64,000 bases of DNA from Symbiodinium natans (lineage: Eukaryota; Sar; Dinophyceae; Suessiales; Symbiodiniaceae): NCBI GenBank assembly GCA_905221605.1, contig CAJNDS010002656.1, forward strand, positions 25,001-89,000, read 5' to 3'. Positions 29,728 through 37,340 of the stretch are shown in pieces. Under the pieces are notes generated by a model. The model ran no database searches. It saw only the letters and a program-made list of their open reading frames with translations, and had not been told where the DNA came from. A program made the position numbers and the translations under genes. Within the stretch, counting starts at the first letter, position 1; each line of letters opens with the position of its first letter.

Positions 29728-29815
29728 AAGGTTACTTTGCCACCGTGCTGCTGTTGGAGCGAGCTTTGGCTTCTGCTGAGAGGAAGCTTCAGGGCCTCTG
29801 CCGCTCACCCAGAAC
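29728..29815 (+). CDS. Exon d8, same gene
   Basis: The acceptor TAGCAAG ends at 29,727. The codon split with d7 gives Gln, then GYFATVLLLERALASAERKL and QGLCRSPRTLG. The end is unresolved. It may be close to the gene's 3' part. Confidence 0.55.
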
Positions 29816-29819
29816 TCTT

Positions 29820-30800
29820 GGAAACTCATGTGAAGCAGGTTTTATATTTCTGCTTTTGGTGAGTGTATATAAGGTTCCTTTTTCATATTGGTGAGTGTAT
29901 ACATTGGGTGTTCTTTTGGGGGTACAAGAAATATATACCCTGCTTCATGTCATCACGCTGTCCGCATTCCGGGTCGAGGGCTTCACCGTGTGGGGGAGTT
30001 CAAAAAGACAGCGTGTTAACACGACGGGTTCCGACGTCAAGACCCTCGCCACATCGCCGTTTACAGGCGGTAGGGTGTGGGATGTTCAAGCAAAATGATG
30101 TACTACAGGTTCCGAGCATAGGCTAACAGGCGGTTTACAGTTGGGAGGCTCCACCAGGGAGTGCTATGCTGGCGGCGTAACGTGGAATGTCGAAGTTCGA
30201 GCAGTGCACCTATATATTTTCTTCTTTTGTGACAAGCTATTGGGCAACTTCAAGTGGCCTTCTCTTGTCGTACGATCCGCGCGCCCGAGCAGCAAAATTC
30301 GCGGTGTCGGAAGAGTTCCACTTGCCAATCGTGTCTTTCACCGACTACTGAGTCGCGAAGTGACGATCGCTTCAGTCTTGTCCTTGCTTCTGCGTGTGTC
30401 GCTGTGTGGCTCGATAGTTCCGAGGGTTGATTTTCTTCAATTTTCACAGCGCAACCGCCGCACGCGAAGGAGGAGGAGGAGGAGGAGGAGGAGGAGGAGG
30501 AGGAGGAGGAGGCGGAGGAGGAGGAGGAGGAGGAGGAGGAGGAGGAGGAGGAGGAGTTGCTGGGAGGTCGACTTTCGTAGAAAGTTACACGCGTGGCAGT
30601 CCTTGGAGTGTACTCGGTGGTCTTTTTGGGTGCCCTGAGACTTCTCTTCTGGAGAAGCTCTTGGACTGCATATTGACAAATTGAACATTGCCTGGATAGC
30701 TTGGAGTGCTCTGGGTGTACTTTGGGGATGCATGTTAAGTCTTTGTTCGTGCCCTTGGTGTCTACCAGTATAGTTCGTCATTCCTCGGTGTCCGTGGTTC
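29820..30800. other. Mostly unique sequence with a GGA microsatellite
   Basis: A frame of 165 codons at 30,141-30,638 passes through a GGA/GAG microsatellite (30,469-30,555) that gives poly-Arg. The upstream part (FNFHSATAAREGG in another frame, VRAVHLYIFFFCDKLL in this one) has no recognised domain. A direct repeat TTTTGGTGAGTGTATA/ATTGGTGAGTGTATAC lies at about 29,855 and 29,887. I do not call a gene here. Confidence 0.4.
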
Positions 30801-30902
30801 CTTAGAACCCTAAACCCTAAACCCTAAACCCTACACCCTACACCCTGCACCCTAAACCGTAAACCCTAAACCCTAAACCCTAAACCCTACACCTTTCTGC
30901 AG

Positions 30903-31046
30903 CAGAGGTTTGATGGCGACGACCTTTGGCCTGATGATCGACCCTCGTCCGCGAACTGGAGCCCAGGAGCTCAAGCAAGCAAAGACGACGAAGAGCCTGC
31001 CAAAGCCTCACCTTGGGCTTGCCATCATCCTGGGCCTGGTGACTGG
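30903..31046 (+). CDS. Exon of a membrane protein (gene E)
   Basis: The acceptor TTTCTGCAG ends at 30,902. RGLMATTFGLMIDPRPRTGA, then QELKQAKTTKSLPKPHLGLA and IILGLVTG, ends in phase 2 with a donor in the array (GG|GTTTAG). Spliced to 31,241 it reads LGLAIILGLVTGAYFALQYF, a continuous membrane helix. The phase agreement supports the join. Confidence 0.6.
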
Positions 31047-31240
31047 GTTTAGGGTTTAGGGTTTAGGGTTTAGGGTTTGGGGTTTAGGGTTTAGGGTTTA
31101 GGTTTAGGGTGACTTACTTCTCCAACGGCTGAACTTTTTAAACCTTTTGGGTTTCCTTATTTAGTAGGAAGATACAGTGTAACCATTTTTTCCCTTGCTT
31201 ATTGGAGAAGTAAGGTGAGGGCCACCTCCCTTCTTTGCAG
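31047..31240 (+). repeat. Intron holding TTTAGGG array plus element M
   Basis: The TTTAGGG array (31,047-31,108) is flanked by GGTGACT at 31,038-31,044 and 31,108-31,114. It is followed by a MITE-like element with 12-bp perfect inverted ends (TTACTTCTCCAA at 31,114 and TTGGAGAAGTAA at about 31,202). The acceptor is TTCTTTGCAG. Confidence 0.6.
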
Positions 31241-31448
31241 CGCCTACTTCGCGCTGCAATATTTCCTGCGCTACGGGGGGCCGCCGCTGCAGGAGGGGCT
31301 GCCAGGCCCTCTCCGTGCCTTCTTGCGCCTCGGCCCTCACGACATTGCCCAGGAAGAGGCGGAGAAGTCTTGGTTGAAGGCAGTTGCGCTGGCTCTTCCC
31401 TACGCCGTCCTCATCTTGGTCTACAGTGGCTTGTCTGCGAACACATAA
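31241..31448 (+). CDS. Terminal exon of membrane protein (gene E)
   Basis: It continues AYFALQYFLRYGGPPLQEG, then FLRLGPHDIAQEEAEKSW, VALALPYAVLILVYSGLSA, and stops TAA at 31,446. It has at least two membrane segments together with the previous exon. A GA microsatellite follows the stop at about 31,453-31,480. Family not recognised. Confidence 0.6.
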
Positions 31449-31529
31449 TGAAGTAGAGAGAGAGAGAGAGAGAGAGAGACTTACAAAACCCTAAGCCCTA
31501 AACCCTAAGCCCTAACCCTAAACCCTAAT

Positions 31530-31640
31530 GTCTTGGCACAAGTGCTTGGAAGCCCCACCACTTTTGGCCAGTTCCTTGTCAGGTCACGACCTGATGCGGT
31601 GCCGTCGCCAGGGATCCCGGAGGTCGGGGGAGGGGGGGGT
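31530..31640 (+). CDS. Candidate exon f1 of another membrane protein
   Basis: VLAQVLGSPTTFGQFLVRS, then RPDAVPSPGIPEVGG, is open between CCCTAAA and TTTAGGG arrays. An ATG-starting frame (MSWHKCLEAPPLLASS) is also open, so the frame is uncertain. Confidence 0.3.
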
Positions 31641-31811
31641 TTAGGGTTTAGGGTTCAGGGTTTAGGGTTTAGGGTTCAGGGTGAGGGGTGAGCGGTGAGG
31701 GGGCGGGGGAGAGCGGGGGAGGGAGGGGGAGGGGGAACTACAAGGAGGACACGGGAAGGCGTAAGAGTGCAGTCGCCGCTGTGCAGACAGCGGAGGTTGA
31801 AGCCGTCGCAG

Positions 31812-31887
31812 ATCATCTACGAGCGCCATTTCGGAGTCCAAGGCAACTGCTACGTCCTCAAGGTGGGAGCTTTGCTGAAGCAGCAGG
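31812..31887 (+). CDS. Exon f2
   Basis: The acceptor GTCGCAG ends at 31,811. IIYERHFGVQGNCYVLKVGA, then LLKQQ, is 25 codons plus 1 base, with an array donor (G|GTTTAG). Confidence 0.5.
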
Positions 31888-32004
31888 GTTTAGGGTTTAG
31901 GGTTTAGGGTTTAGGGTTCAGGGTTTAGGGTTTAGGGTTTAGGGTTTAGGGTTTGGGGGTTTAGAACTCCTTCTTCACATGCTTGTGACCTGAGTGCCTT
32001 GAAG

Positions 32005-32052
32005 GTTGCCGTCATGCAGATGGTGACCGTGCTCCTGCAGGCATTCGGGAAG
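32005..32052 (+). CDS. Exon f3
   Basis: After CCTTGAAG the frame VAVMQMVTVLLQAFGK ends at the consensus donor AAG|GTGGGTGAG. The intron that follows (32,053-32,119) has no repeats and is an ordinary GT-AG intron. Phase with f2 is unresolved. Confidence 0.5.
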
Positions 32053-32119
32053 GTGGGTGAGTTTCAAAAACTTCCCATAAACATTAGCGACCATTGCTGG
32101 AAATTTGAGACGCCCCCAG

Positions 32120-32271
32120 GTACAACTGCTCGCAGGAATTGTCACCTTCGCAATGTACCAGAAGATCCCAGCAGTTTCGCAGTTGCAGGATTGCTTTTGG
32201 ATCTTTTGGGTGTTCCTGGTGCTCAACAGCGTCTACCCGAGCATCCTCTTCATCGCGCCCAATGCCCGACG
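32120..32271 (+). CDS. Exon f4, membrane protein
   Basis: VQLLAGIVTFAMYQKIPAVS, then LQDCFWIFWVFLVLNSVYPS and ILFIAPNAR, has at least two hydrophobic segments. It starts in phase 0, matching f3, and ends at CG|GTGTCG. Confidence 0.6.
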
Positions 32272-32334
32272 GTGTCGATATGGCTCCTCGGAGTGAACGT
32301 GCGCGGTTAAAGGGAAGCGGGGTAGGGCGCGGGC

Positions 32335-32522
32335 AGAGAGAGAGAACAGAGACAGACAGAGAGAGAGAGAGAGAGAGACACACTGAAAGAGACAGAGAGA
32401 GAGAGAGAGAGAGCGAGAGCGAGAGAGAGAGAGAGAGAGAGCAAGGGAGAGAAGAGTCGAGACAAGGGGAGAGAGGGGGAGAGAGGGAGAGAGGGGGTGA
32501 GAGGGACAGAGAGAGAGAGGGA
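32335..32522. repeat. GA-rich microsatellite
   Basis: Long GAGAGA runs with ACAG and GGGG interruptions lie in the intron between f4 and f5. A plus frame reads RE/ER repeats, treated as compositional. Confidence 0.8.
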
Positions 32523-32525
32523 GTG

Positions 32526-32602
32526 AGGTGCCGCTGTCATGGACGTGGTGATGGACCTGGGGTACATGCTCAACTACTTGGTGATTGTGGCCGCCCGTTC
32601 CC
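32526..32602 (+). CDS. Exon f5, membrane protein
   Basis: AVMDVVMDLGYMLNYLVIV, then AARS, is followed by the consensus donor CCC|GTGAGA. Hydrophobic character continues f4. The phase join with f4 is off by one base, so the acceptor is uncertain. Confidence 0.45.
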
Positions 32603-32699
32603 GTGAGATTACAAACCCTAGGCCCTAAACCCTAAACCCTGAACCCTAAACCCTAAACCCAAAACCCTCTTAAACCCTAAGCGCTAAGCCCTAAGCCCC

Positions 32700-32805
32700 A
32701 AACCCTAAACCCTAAACCCTAAACCCTAAACCCTAAACCCTAAACCCTAAACCCTAAACCCTAAACCCTAAACCCTAAACCCTAAACCCTAAACCCTAAA
32801 CAGGG
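32700..32805. repeat. CCCTAAA array
   Basis: About 14 clean units lie between exon f5 and the start of the next exon group. Confidence 0.85.
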
Positions 32806-32836
32806 GCCGTTTTCGGATCCATGCTCCCTTGCTCAG

Positions 32837-32859
32837 GTGACTGCCATGTCAGAGCTCAG
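32837..32859 (+). CDS. Micro-exon before a telomere-repeat intron
   Basis: The acceptor CTTGCTCAG ends at 32,836. VTAMSEL plus two bases of Arg ends at AG|GC inside a 15-bp duplicated block. Spliced as GC-AG to 32,966, the protein reads SELRLETAVEGNFGEVWEL. Confidence 0.55.
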
Positions 32860-32965
32860 GCTGGAGACATCTGTGGGGGGCGGGTTTAGGGTTTAGGGTT
32901 TAGGGTTTAGGGTTTAGGGTTTAGGGTTTAGGGTTTAGGGTTTAGGGTTTAGGGTTAGGGCTCAG
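32860..32965 (+). repeat. GC-AG intron of TTTAGGG flanked by a 15-bp duplication
   Basis: GCTCAGGCTGGAGAC lies at 32,854-32,868 and 32,960-32,974. The similarity continues imperfectly for another 15 bases (GTGGGGGGC versus GTGGAGGGC). About 70 bases of TTTAGGG sit between. The first copy supplies AG|GC (donor), the second supplies CTCAG (acceptor). Confidence 0.65.
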
Positions 32966-33041
32966 GCTGGAGACTGCCGTGGAGGGCAACTTCGGGGAAG
33001 TCTGGGAGCTGGACTTCAGCAACAGCTGCTTGGTTTTTTCG
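32966..33041 (+). CDS. Exon after the duplicated block
   Basis: LETAVEGNFGEVWELDFSN, then SCLVFS, ends against the next TTTAGGG array (TCG|GTTTAG). The frame is continuous with the micro-exon. Protein family unknown. Confidence 0.55.
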
Positions 33042-33185
33042 GTTTAGGGTTTAGGGTTTAGGGTTTAGGGTTTAGGGTTTAGGGTTTAGGGTTTAGGGTT
33101 CAGGGTTTAGGGTTTAGGGTTGTGAGTTTAGGGTTTGGGGTTGTTAGGGTTGTGGGTTTAGGGTTTGGGGTTGTTAGGGTTTATC

Positions 33186-33272
33186 TTGAGAAAGCCAGTG
33201 GACGATAATTATGGGCTACAGTTTCCTATTTTCATTTTGGGGGTATGGTAGCCTCTGATTTTGGGTCACCGC
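33186..33272. mobile_element. Introner-like element, family B, copy 2
   Basis: It matches 20,974-21,055 over about 80 bases. It is preceded by a TTTAGGG array (33,042-33,180) and followed directly by an acceptor-like CGCAGCAG and an exon. Confidence 0.65.
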
Positions 33273-33273
33273 A

Positions 33274-33524
33274 GCAGCCGTCTGTTCCTTTTTTGCGGGG
33301 GCCTGCGCATCATGCCTGGGTGCTGTCGAGGCATCAGCCCCACTTTCGCCTTCCCCGCTGACATCATGCCGTACTTAGCCGTGTACGCCAGTCTTGCCCA
33401 CACCTGCTGCGCTTGCCGCTCCGTGGAGCGCGCCAGGGAACTCTCCGAGAGGAGGGCCCCGGGCTTTCTTTCCATTGGCACGTGCTCTTCCCGTCCTGGC
33501 CGGCTGGCGCTGCGCAGTCTTCAG
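33274..33524 (+). CDS. Exon g3, secreted or membrane protein
   Basis: SRLFLFCGGLRIMPGCCRGI, then SPTFAFPADIMPYLAVYAS, SLAHTCCACRSVERARELSE and RRAPGFLSIGTCSSRPGRLA, ending LRSLQ. It is rich in Cys and hydrophobic residues. It ends in phase 0 at CAG|GA within a duplicated CTTCAGG and joins in frame to 33,682. Confidence 0.55.
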
Positions 33525-33681
33525 GACCCTAAACCCTAAACCCTAAATTCTAAACCCTAAACCCTAAACCCTAAACCCTAAACCCTAAACCCTAAACCCT
33601 AAACCCTAAACCCTAAACCCTAAACCCTAAACCCTAAACCCTAAACCCTAAACCCTGAACCCTAAACCCTAAACCCTTCAG
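33525..33681 (+). repeat. GA-AG intron of CCCTAAA flanked by CTTCAGG duplication
   Basis: CTTCAGG lies at 33,519-33,525 and 33,676-33,682. The 157-nt intron is almost entirely CCCTAAA. Confidence 0.65.
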
Positions 33682-33796
33682 GCGATGTATTCACCAATGC
33701 TGGTGCTGGTGCTTTTTCTGCTCCTCCGCTCCCCGGACGTGTATCCGGGCCACTCTGGGGACTTCAGCTGCTTCCCTTGCCGCTGCTCCAAGGACG
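33682..33796 (+). CDS. Exon g4 with hydrophobic segment
   Basis: AMYSPMLVLVLFLLLRSPDV, then YPGHSGDFSCFPCRCSKD, ends in phase 1 with an array donor (G|GTTTAG). It has a strong hydrophobic helix followed by a Cys-rich turn. Confidence 0.6.
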
Positions 33797-33879
33797 GTTT
33801 AGGGTTTAGGGTTTCGGGTTTCGGGTTTAGGGTTTAGGGTTTAGGGTTTAGGGTTTAGGGTTTAGGGTTTAGGGTGAAG

Positions 33880-33980
33880 AGCATGAGCTGATGCTGGAAT
33901 CAGAGCACGCTGTCGCAGGACCCGGGGGCGCTACATCGGAGCACCTCTTCTTCCGGGCCTCAAGCTTTTCAGGACCAGGG
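33880..33980 (+). CDS. Exon g5
   Basis: After the array, GGGTGAAG is the acceptor. The split codon gives Glu, then HELMLESEHAVAGPGGATSE and HLFFRASSFSGPG, to a GT donor (GGG|GTGAGG). The intron before it (33,797-33,879) is TTTAGGG repeat with GTTTAG at the start. Confidence 0.55.
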
Positions 33981-33983
33981 GTG

Positions 33984-34198
33984 AGGGTTTAGGGTTTGGG
34001 GCTTAGGGCTTAGGGCTTAGGGCTTAGGGCTTAGGGTTTGGGGCTTAGGGCTTAGGGCTTAGGGCTTAGGGCTTAGGGCTTAGGGCTTAGGGCTTAGGGC
34101 TTTAGGGCTTAGGGCTTAGGGCTTAGGGCTTAGGGCTTAGGGCTTAGGGCTTAGGGCTTAGGGCTTAGGGCTTAGGGCTTAGGGCTTAGGGCTTAGGG
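33984..34198 (+). repeat. Array homogenised for TTAGGGC (GCTTAGGG) units
   Basis: It begins as TTTAGGG and becomes about 25 near-perfect GCTTAGG units. The variant is nearly unmixed over 180 bases. Confidence 0.85.
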
Positions 34199-34256
34199 TA
34201 TTTAGAAACACAGGTCAACTCTTTGACAGATCCTGACGCCTTGTGCCGTTTCACAG

Positions 34257-34328
34257 ATTTGCAGGAGCAGCTGGGGCATTGGAATGTCACAGCCGGGCCC
34301 GCCCCTTAAGGGTTTGCTGGTCTGCTTC
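34257..34328 (+). CDS. Candidate exon g6
   Basis: After GTTTCACAG, phase 0 gives ICRSSWGIGMSQPGPPLKGL, then LVCF, open to a CCCTAAA array (34,330-34,386). Weak evidence. Confidence 0.3.
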
Positions 34329-34435
34329 CTAAACCCTAAACCCTAAACCCTAAACCCTAAACCCTAAACCCTAAACCCTAAACCCTGAGCTTCTTGCCGG
34401 CAGCTGAGATCGTGTTGTTTCCTTTGGCTGCTCAG

Positions 34436-34685
34436 GTCCTGCACCCAGCATGCCGACGGCTGCATCAGCAGCACCTCTTATCCCAACGGTTATCCGGACG
34501 GTGATCAATGCACCGTCCAGGTCCGCGCAGGCAGCAGCCTTGTCATCCAAGTGGAGGACTTCGAGACGGAAGATTCTTACGACATCTTGACGGTGAATGG
34601 AATCGACTACAGCGGCTCTGGCTCCAGCAAAGGTCCTGGCAACATCATGGCGAGAGGGAACATCGAGTGGCGTGCCGCCGCTTGA
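34436..34685 (+). CDS. CUB-like domain exon, frameshifted at its end
   Basis: The acceptor GGCTGCTCAG ends at 34,435. SCTQHADGCISSTSYPNGYP, then DGDQCTVQVRAGSSLVIQVE and DFETEDSYDILTVNGIDYSG, resembles the CUB fold: a Cys pair around SSTSYPNGYP, then the DFETEDSYD segment. CUB domains are extracellular binding modules. The usual final strand (near TASG) appears one frame off after a stop at 34,683, suggesting a one-base indel or sequencing error. The exon probably belongs with the LRR exons downstream. Confidence 0.55.
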
Positions 34686-34794
34686 CTGCATCGGGTAGGA
34701 GGACCGCGTGTGCGCGTGTGAGGATGTGAAGTGCAAGTAGCGCACGAACCTGACGCTAAGGACTCTGCGCCCGAGACGTGGAAGAGGGGCTGGA

Positions 34795-34896
34795 AACTAT
34801 ATCCCCCTTGGGAATTATGTTTTATTCTTGTGTATATATAAAACCCAAGAGGATATTAAACATATTCTCTGTTCTTAAGGTCCTAAGGGGAGTATA
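34795..34896. mobile_element. Introner-like element, family K
   Basis: Inverted ends are CTATATCCCCCTTGGGA and TCCTAAGGGGAGTATAG. The interior is AT-rich. It lies between the CUB-like and LRR exons. Confidence 0.6.
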
Positions 34897-34917
34897 GGAA
34901 AATCTGCCCCCGCCCGC

Positions 34918-35019
34918 CCGTGCGGCTGGAAAGCTGCGGCTTGGCGGCTGCCCTCCGACAGGCGGAGCTGGCCATCAGCGGCTTCGATAGCATCGCCGAG
35001 GCTGCCTTCGATCCTTTGG
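34918..35019 (+). CDS. LRR exon 1
   Basis: The segment RLAAALRQAELAISGFDSIA, then EAAFDPL, fits the F..L register of a leucine-rich repeat. It ends in phase 1 at a GA donor inside GGATG. Spliced to 35,148 the 24-residue LRR register is unbroken. Confidence 0.55.
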
Positions 35020-35147
35020 GATGCTGGGCAGCCCAGTAGTGCCCTTTTCCTTTTTTTGGGTTCAAGGTTCCCTAAAAAGGTAACGAACCCCTAAAAAGGT
35101 AACTAACCCAAAAAAAGGTGCCCTTAACCATATACTGAGCTACCAAG
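35020..35147. mobile_element. Introner C acting as a GA-AG intron, copy 2
   Basis: GGATG is duplicated at 35,019-35,023 and 35,147-35,151. Family marks are CCCAGTAGTGCCC, TTTGGGTTCAAGGTTCCC and GGTGCCCTTA. Removing 128 nt (GA...CAAG) preserves the frame. Confidence 0.7.
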
Positions 35148-35230
35148 GATGTCACTTGATGCGCCTGTCCCTCACCAACAACACCCTCACCTCACTGCCA
35201 TCAAAGAGGTTCCGGCGCCTCGCCTGTTTG
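35148..35230 (+). CDS. LRR exon 2
   Basis: CHLMRLSLTNNTLTSLPSKR, then FRRLACL, is one LRR unit, ending in phase 0 at TTG|GAAGCT. Confidence 0.65.
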
Positions 35231-35402
35231 GAAGCTTGGTAGTCCAGCGGTACACTTTTCCCTGTTTTTGGTTTGTGGGTTTAGGGTTTAGGGTTTAGGG
35301 TTTAGGGTTTAGGGTTTAGGGTTTAGGGTTTAGGGTTCCCTTATATAGTAACCAACCAAAAGAAGGGTGCCCTTATTGTAATATGGTTACTGGGCTACTA
35401 AG
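35231..35402. mobile_element. Introner C, copy 3, with a nested TTTAGGG array; GA-AG intron
   Basis: GGAAGC is duplicated at 35,230-35,235 and 35,402-35,407. At the position where copy 2 has GGGTTC, this copy has GGG(TTTAGGG)n followed by TTCCC. Splicing gives LACLEALDLGKGQLEHL, a perfect LRR join. Confidence 0.7.
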
Positions 35403-35618
35403 GAAGCGTTGGATTTGGGGAAAGGACAGCTCGAGCACCTGGAGGAGGAGGTTTTCGAAGGCCTCACGAACCTGCGGTTGCTGTCGCTCAGCGAAAACCG
35501 TCTCACCAACCTTTCCACCGAGCTTCTCAGACCGCTGCGCAACTTGGAGCAGCTTTTCCTGGGCGGCAAGGTCGATGAGCTTTTCGAAGTGATCGTTCAA
35601 GGGAACCATCTTGTCAGC
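35403..35618 (+). CDS. LRR exon 3
   Basis: EALDLGKGQLEHLEEEVFEG, then LTNLRLLSLSENRLTNLST, ELLRPLRNLEQLFLGG, then a non-LRR insert (KVDELFEVIVQ), then GNHLVSS. The 36-bp insert breaks the register after LFLGG and could be a small in-frame insertion. A stop follows at 35,622, just inside family E. Confidence 0.6.
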
Positions 35619-35714
35619 TCCTAAGTAGCTGACTGAGTGTACACTTTACATTTTTTGGGATCCGATAGTCCCCTATAGAACTGAAGGTGTGCATTTTGGG
35701 GGGCTTATGAATTC
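35619..35714. mobile_element. Introner-like element, family E, copy 2
   Basis: It shares GTACACTTTACATTTT, TTGGGATCC, CCCCTATAGAACTGAAGG and GGGGGCTTATGAAT with the copy at 22.2 kb. It separates LRR exons 3 and 4. Confidence 0.6.
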
Positions 35715-35726
35715 AGCAACTGAGGC

Positions 35727-35828
35727 TTGCCGGCCTTCGACAACCCACAGCTGGAAGTGCTGGACATTAGCGAGAACGAGCTTACGGCCTTGGAGGACGG
35801 CACCTTTGCCCAGCTCCACCGCTTAAGA
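35727..35828 (+). CDS. LRR exon 4
   Basis: LPAFDNPQLEVLDISENELT, then ALEDGTFAQLHRLR, ends in phase 0 at AGA|GTGCCT and continues VLDLGQNKLRS at 36,155 in perfect LRR register. Confidence 0.65.
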
Positions 35829-36154
35829 GTGCCTTGGGGACCACATGAACAAGGGTCTGTGGTCCATATACCTTATAGTAGAAGTTAGAGTCGAAGCAAT
35901 GGGTTTATGGTCCATATACCTTAATAGTAGAAGTTATAGCAGCATAGGGTAGGTATATGCCCTAAACCCTAAACCCTAAACCCTAAACCCTAAACCCTAA
36001 ACCCTAAACCCTAAACCCTAAACCCTAAACCCTAAACCCTAAACCCTAAAGCCTAAAGCCTAAAGCCTAAACCCTAAACCCTCAACCCTCAACCCTCAAC
36101 CCTCAACCCTAAACCCTAAACCCTAAACCCTAAACCCGACATTTCGTCCCCAAG
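35829..36154 (+). repeat. Intron with a duplicated 45-bp unit and a CCCTAAA array
   Basis: GT-AG intron. The unit GGTCCATATACCTTA...AGTAGAAGTTA occurs twice (about 35,860 and 35,909). It is followed by CCCTAAA with CCCTCAA and CCTAAAG variants (35,952-36,136), then the acceptor CCCCAAG. Confidence 0.65.
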
Positions 36155-36231
36155 GTCCTGGACCTGGGCCAGAACAAGCTCCGCAGCGTTTCCAGCGGCG
36201 CCTTCGTAGGCTTGAAAACCCTGCAGAAGCT
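36155..36231 (+). CDS. LRR exon 5
   Basis: VLDLGQNKLRSVSSGAFVGL, then KTLQKL, runs to a 40-nt TTTAGGG tract. The next exon resumes with GLTSLRKLDLKQNEL. About 17 residues of LRR register are missing between them, so this junction is either a deletion or a skipped segment. Confidence 0.6.
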
Positions 36232-36273
36232 GGGGTTTAGGGTTTAGGGTTTAGGGTTTAGGGTCCTTTGCAG

Positions 36274-37100
36274 GTTTGACCAGCCTGCGGAAACTGGATT
36301 TGAAGCAGAACGAGCTGGCAACACTCCCAGAAAATCTCTTCTGCGGGTTGGCCTCTCTGCAGGAACTGGATTTGGGCGAGAACTGGCTAGCAGCACTCCC
36401 GGAGGCGCTCTTCCACGGCTTGGCCTCTCTGCAGAGACTGGATGTGAGCTCAAATGAGCTAGCAGCACTCCCTGAAGCCGTCTTCCACGGCTTGGCCTCT
36501 CTGCAGCAACTGGATGTGGGCTGGAACTCGTTAGAAGCCCTCTCGGAGGCACTCTTGCGAGGCATGGCCTCCTTGCAGAAACTGGATATGAACGGAAATG
36601 AGCTGGCAGCCCTCCCGGAGGCGCTTTTCCACGGCTTGGCTTCCCTGCTAGAACTGGATTTGGTCGGCAACAAGTTGGCAGCACTCCCGGAAACGCTCTT
36701 CCACGGCTTGGCCTCCCTGCAGCGACTGGATATGGGCGGAAATGAGCTGACAGCACTCCCGGAGGCGCTCTTCAGTGGCTTGGCCTGCCTGCAGAACCTG
36801 GCTTTAGACAGCAACGAGTTGACCCTCTCGGAGGCGCTCTTCCACGGGTTGGCGTCCCTTCAGAAACTGGGTTTGAACTTCAATGGCCTGACATCACTCC
36901 CGGAGGCGCTCTTCCAGGGCTTGGCCTCCCTGCAGCAACTGGATTTGCGATACAACGAGCTGGCAGCACTCCCGGAAGCGCTCCTGCGCAACTTGACCTC
37001 CCTTGAACATCTGTTTTTGGGGGGTAACCAGCTGAGCTGGTCTGTGAGGAGCTGCGTAGAGGCGGCCTTGAGCTGTGACAACTGCAGCTGCGAGGCGTAA
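36274..37100 (+). CDS. LRR terminal exon, about ten repeats
   Basis: The acceptor TCCTTTGCAG ends at 36,273. About 275 codons follow in 24-residue units of the type LDLxxNxLAALPEALFHGLASLQ, ending LFLGGNQLSWSVRSC and a Cys-rich tail, with a TAA at 37,098-37,100. The repeats are very similar to each other at DNA level (GAGGCGCTCTTCCACGGC), so they expanded by tandem duplication. One unit lacks a residue (NELTLSEALF). LRR arrays bind proteins or ligands. With the upstream CUB-like and hydrophobic exons this could be a surface receptor-like protein. Confidence 0.8.
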
Positions 37101-37224
37101 TGCATGCGGTTGCCGGACGGGATCTCTGCAACAAGTAAGGCTGGCAAAATAAGGCCTTGCAATCCGGCCCGGCTGATGGGGTACATTTGAAGCAGCTCCT
37201 TGAACTTTTTAATTTTTGAGAACA

Positions 37225-37340
37225 CCGAGGGTGCCCAGTAGTATACTTATTCCCTTTTGGAGGGTTTAGGTTCCCTGATAAACCCCTTTAAGCAAAAAAG
37301 GGGCACCCTTTTTAAGCCGAGGTTGCTGGGCAGCCTACTC
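37225..37340. mobile_element. Introner-like element, family C/F, copy 4
   Basis: GTGCCCAGTAGTATAC on the left and GTTGCTGGGCAGCC on the right, with GGTTCCCT and GGGGCACCC inside. No adjoining exon is recognised. Confidence 0.6.

Noticed and set aside
30141-30684. Arginine-rich or leucine-rich proteins
   Set aside because: The long runs are translations of a GGA/GAG microsatellite, and the remaining parts show no domain.
34000-34198. CRISPR array
   Set aside because: Units are 7 bp without spacers. The genome is eukaryotic.
36244-37225. Minus-strand frames of 120-187 codons
   Set aside because: They are shadows of the plus-strand LRR exon.
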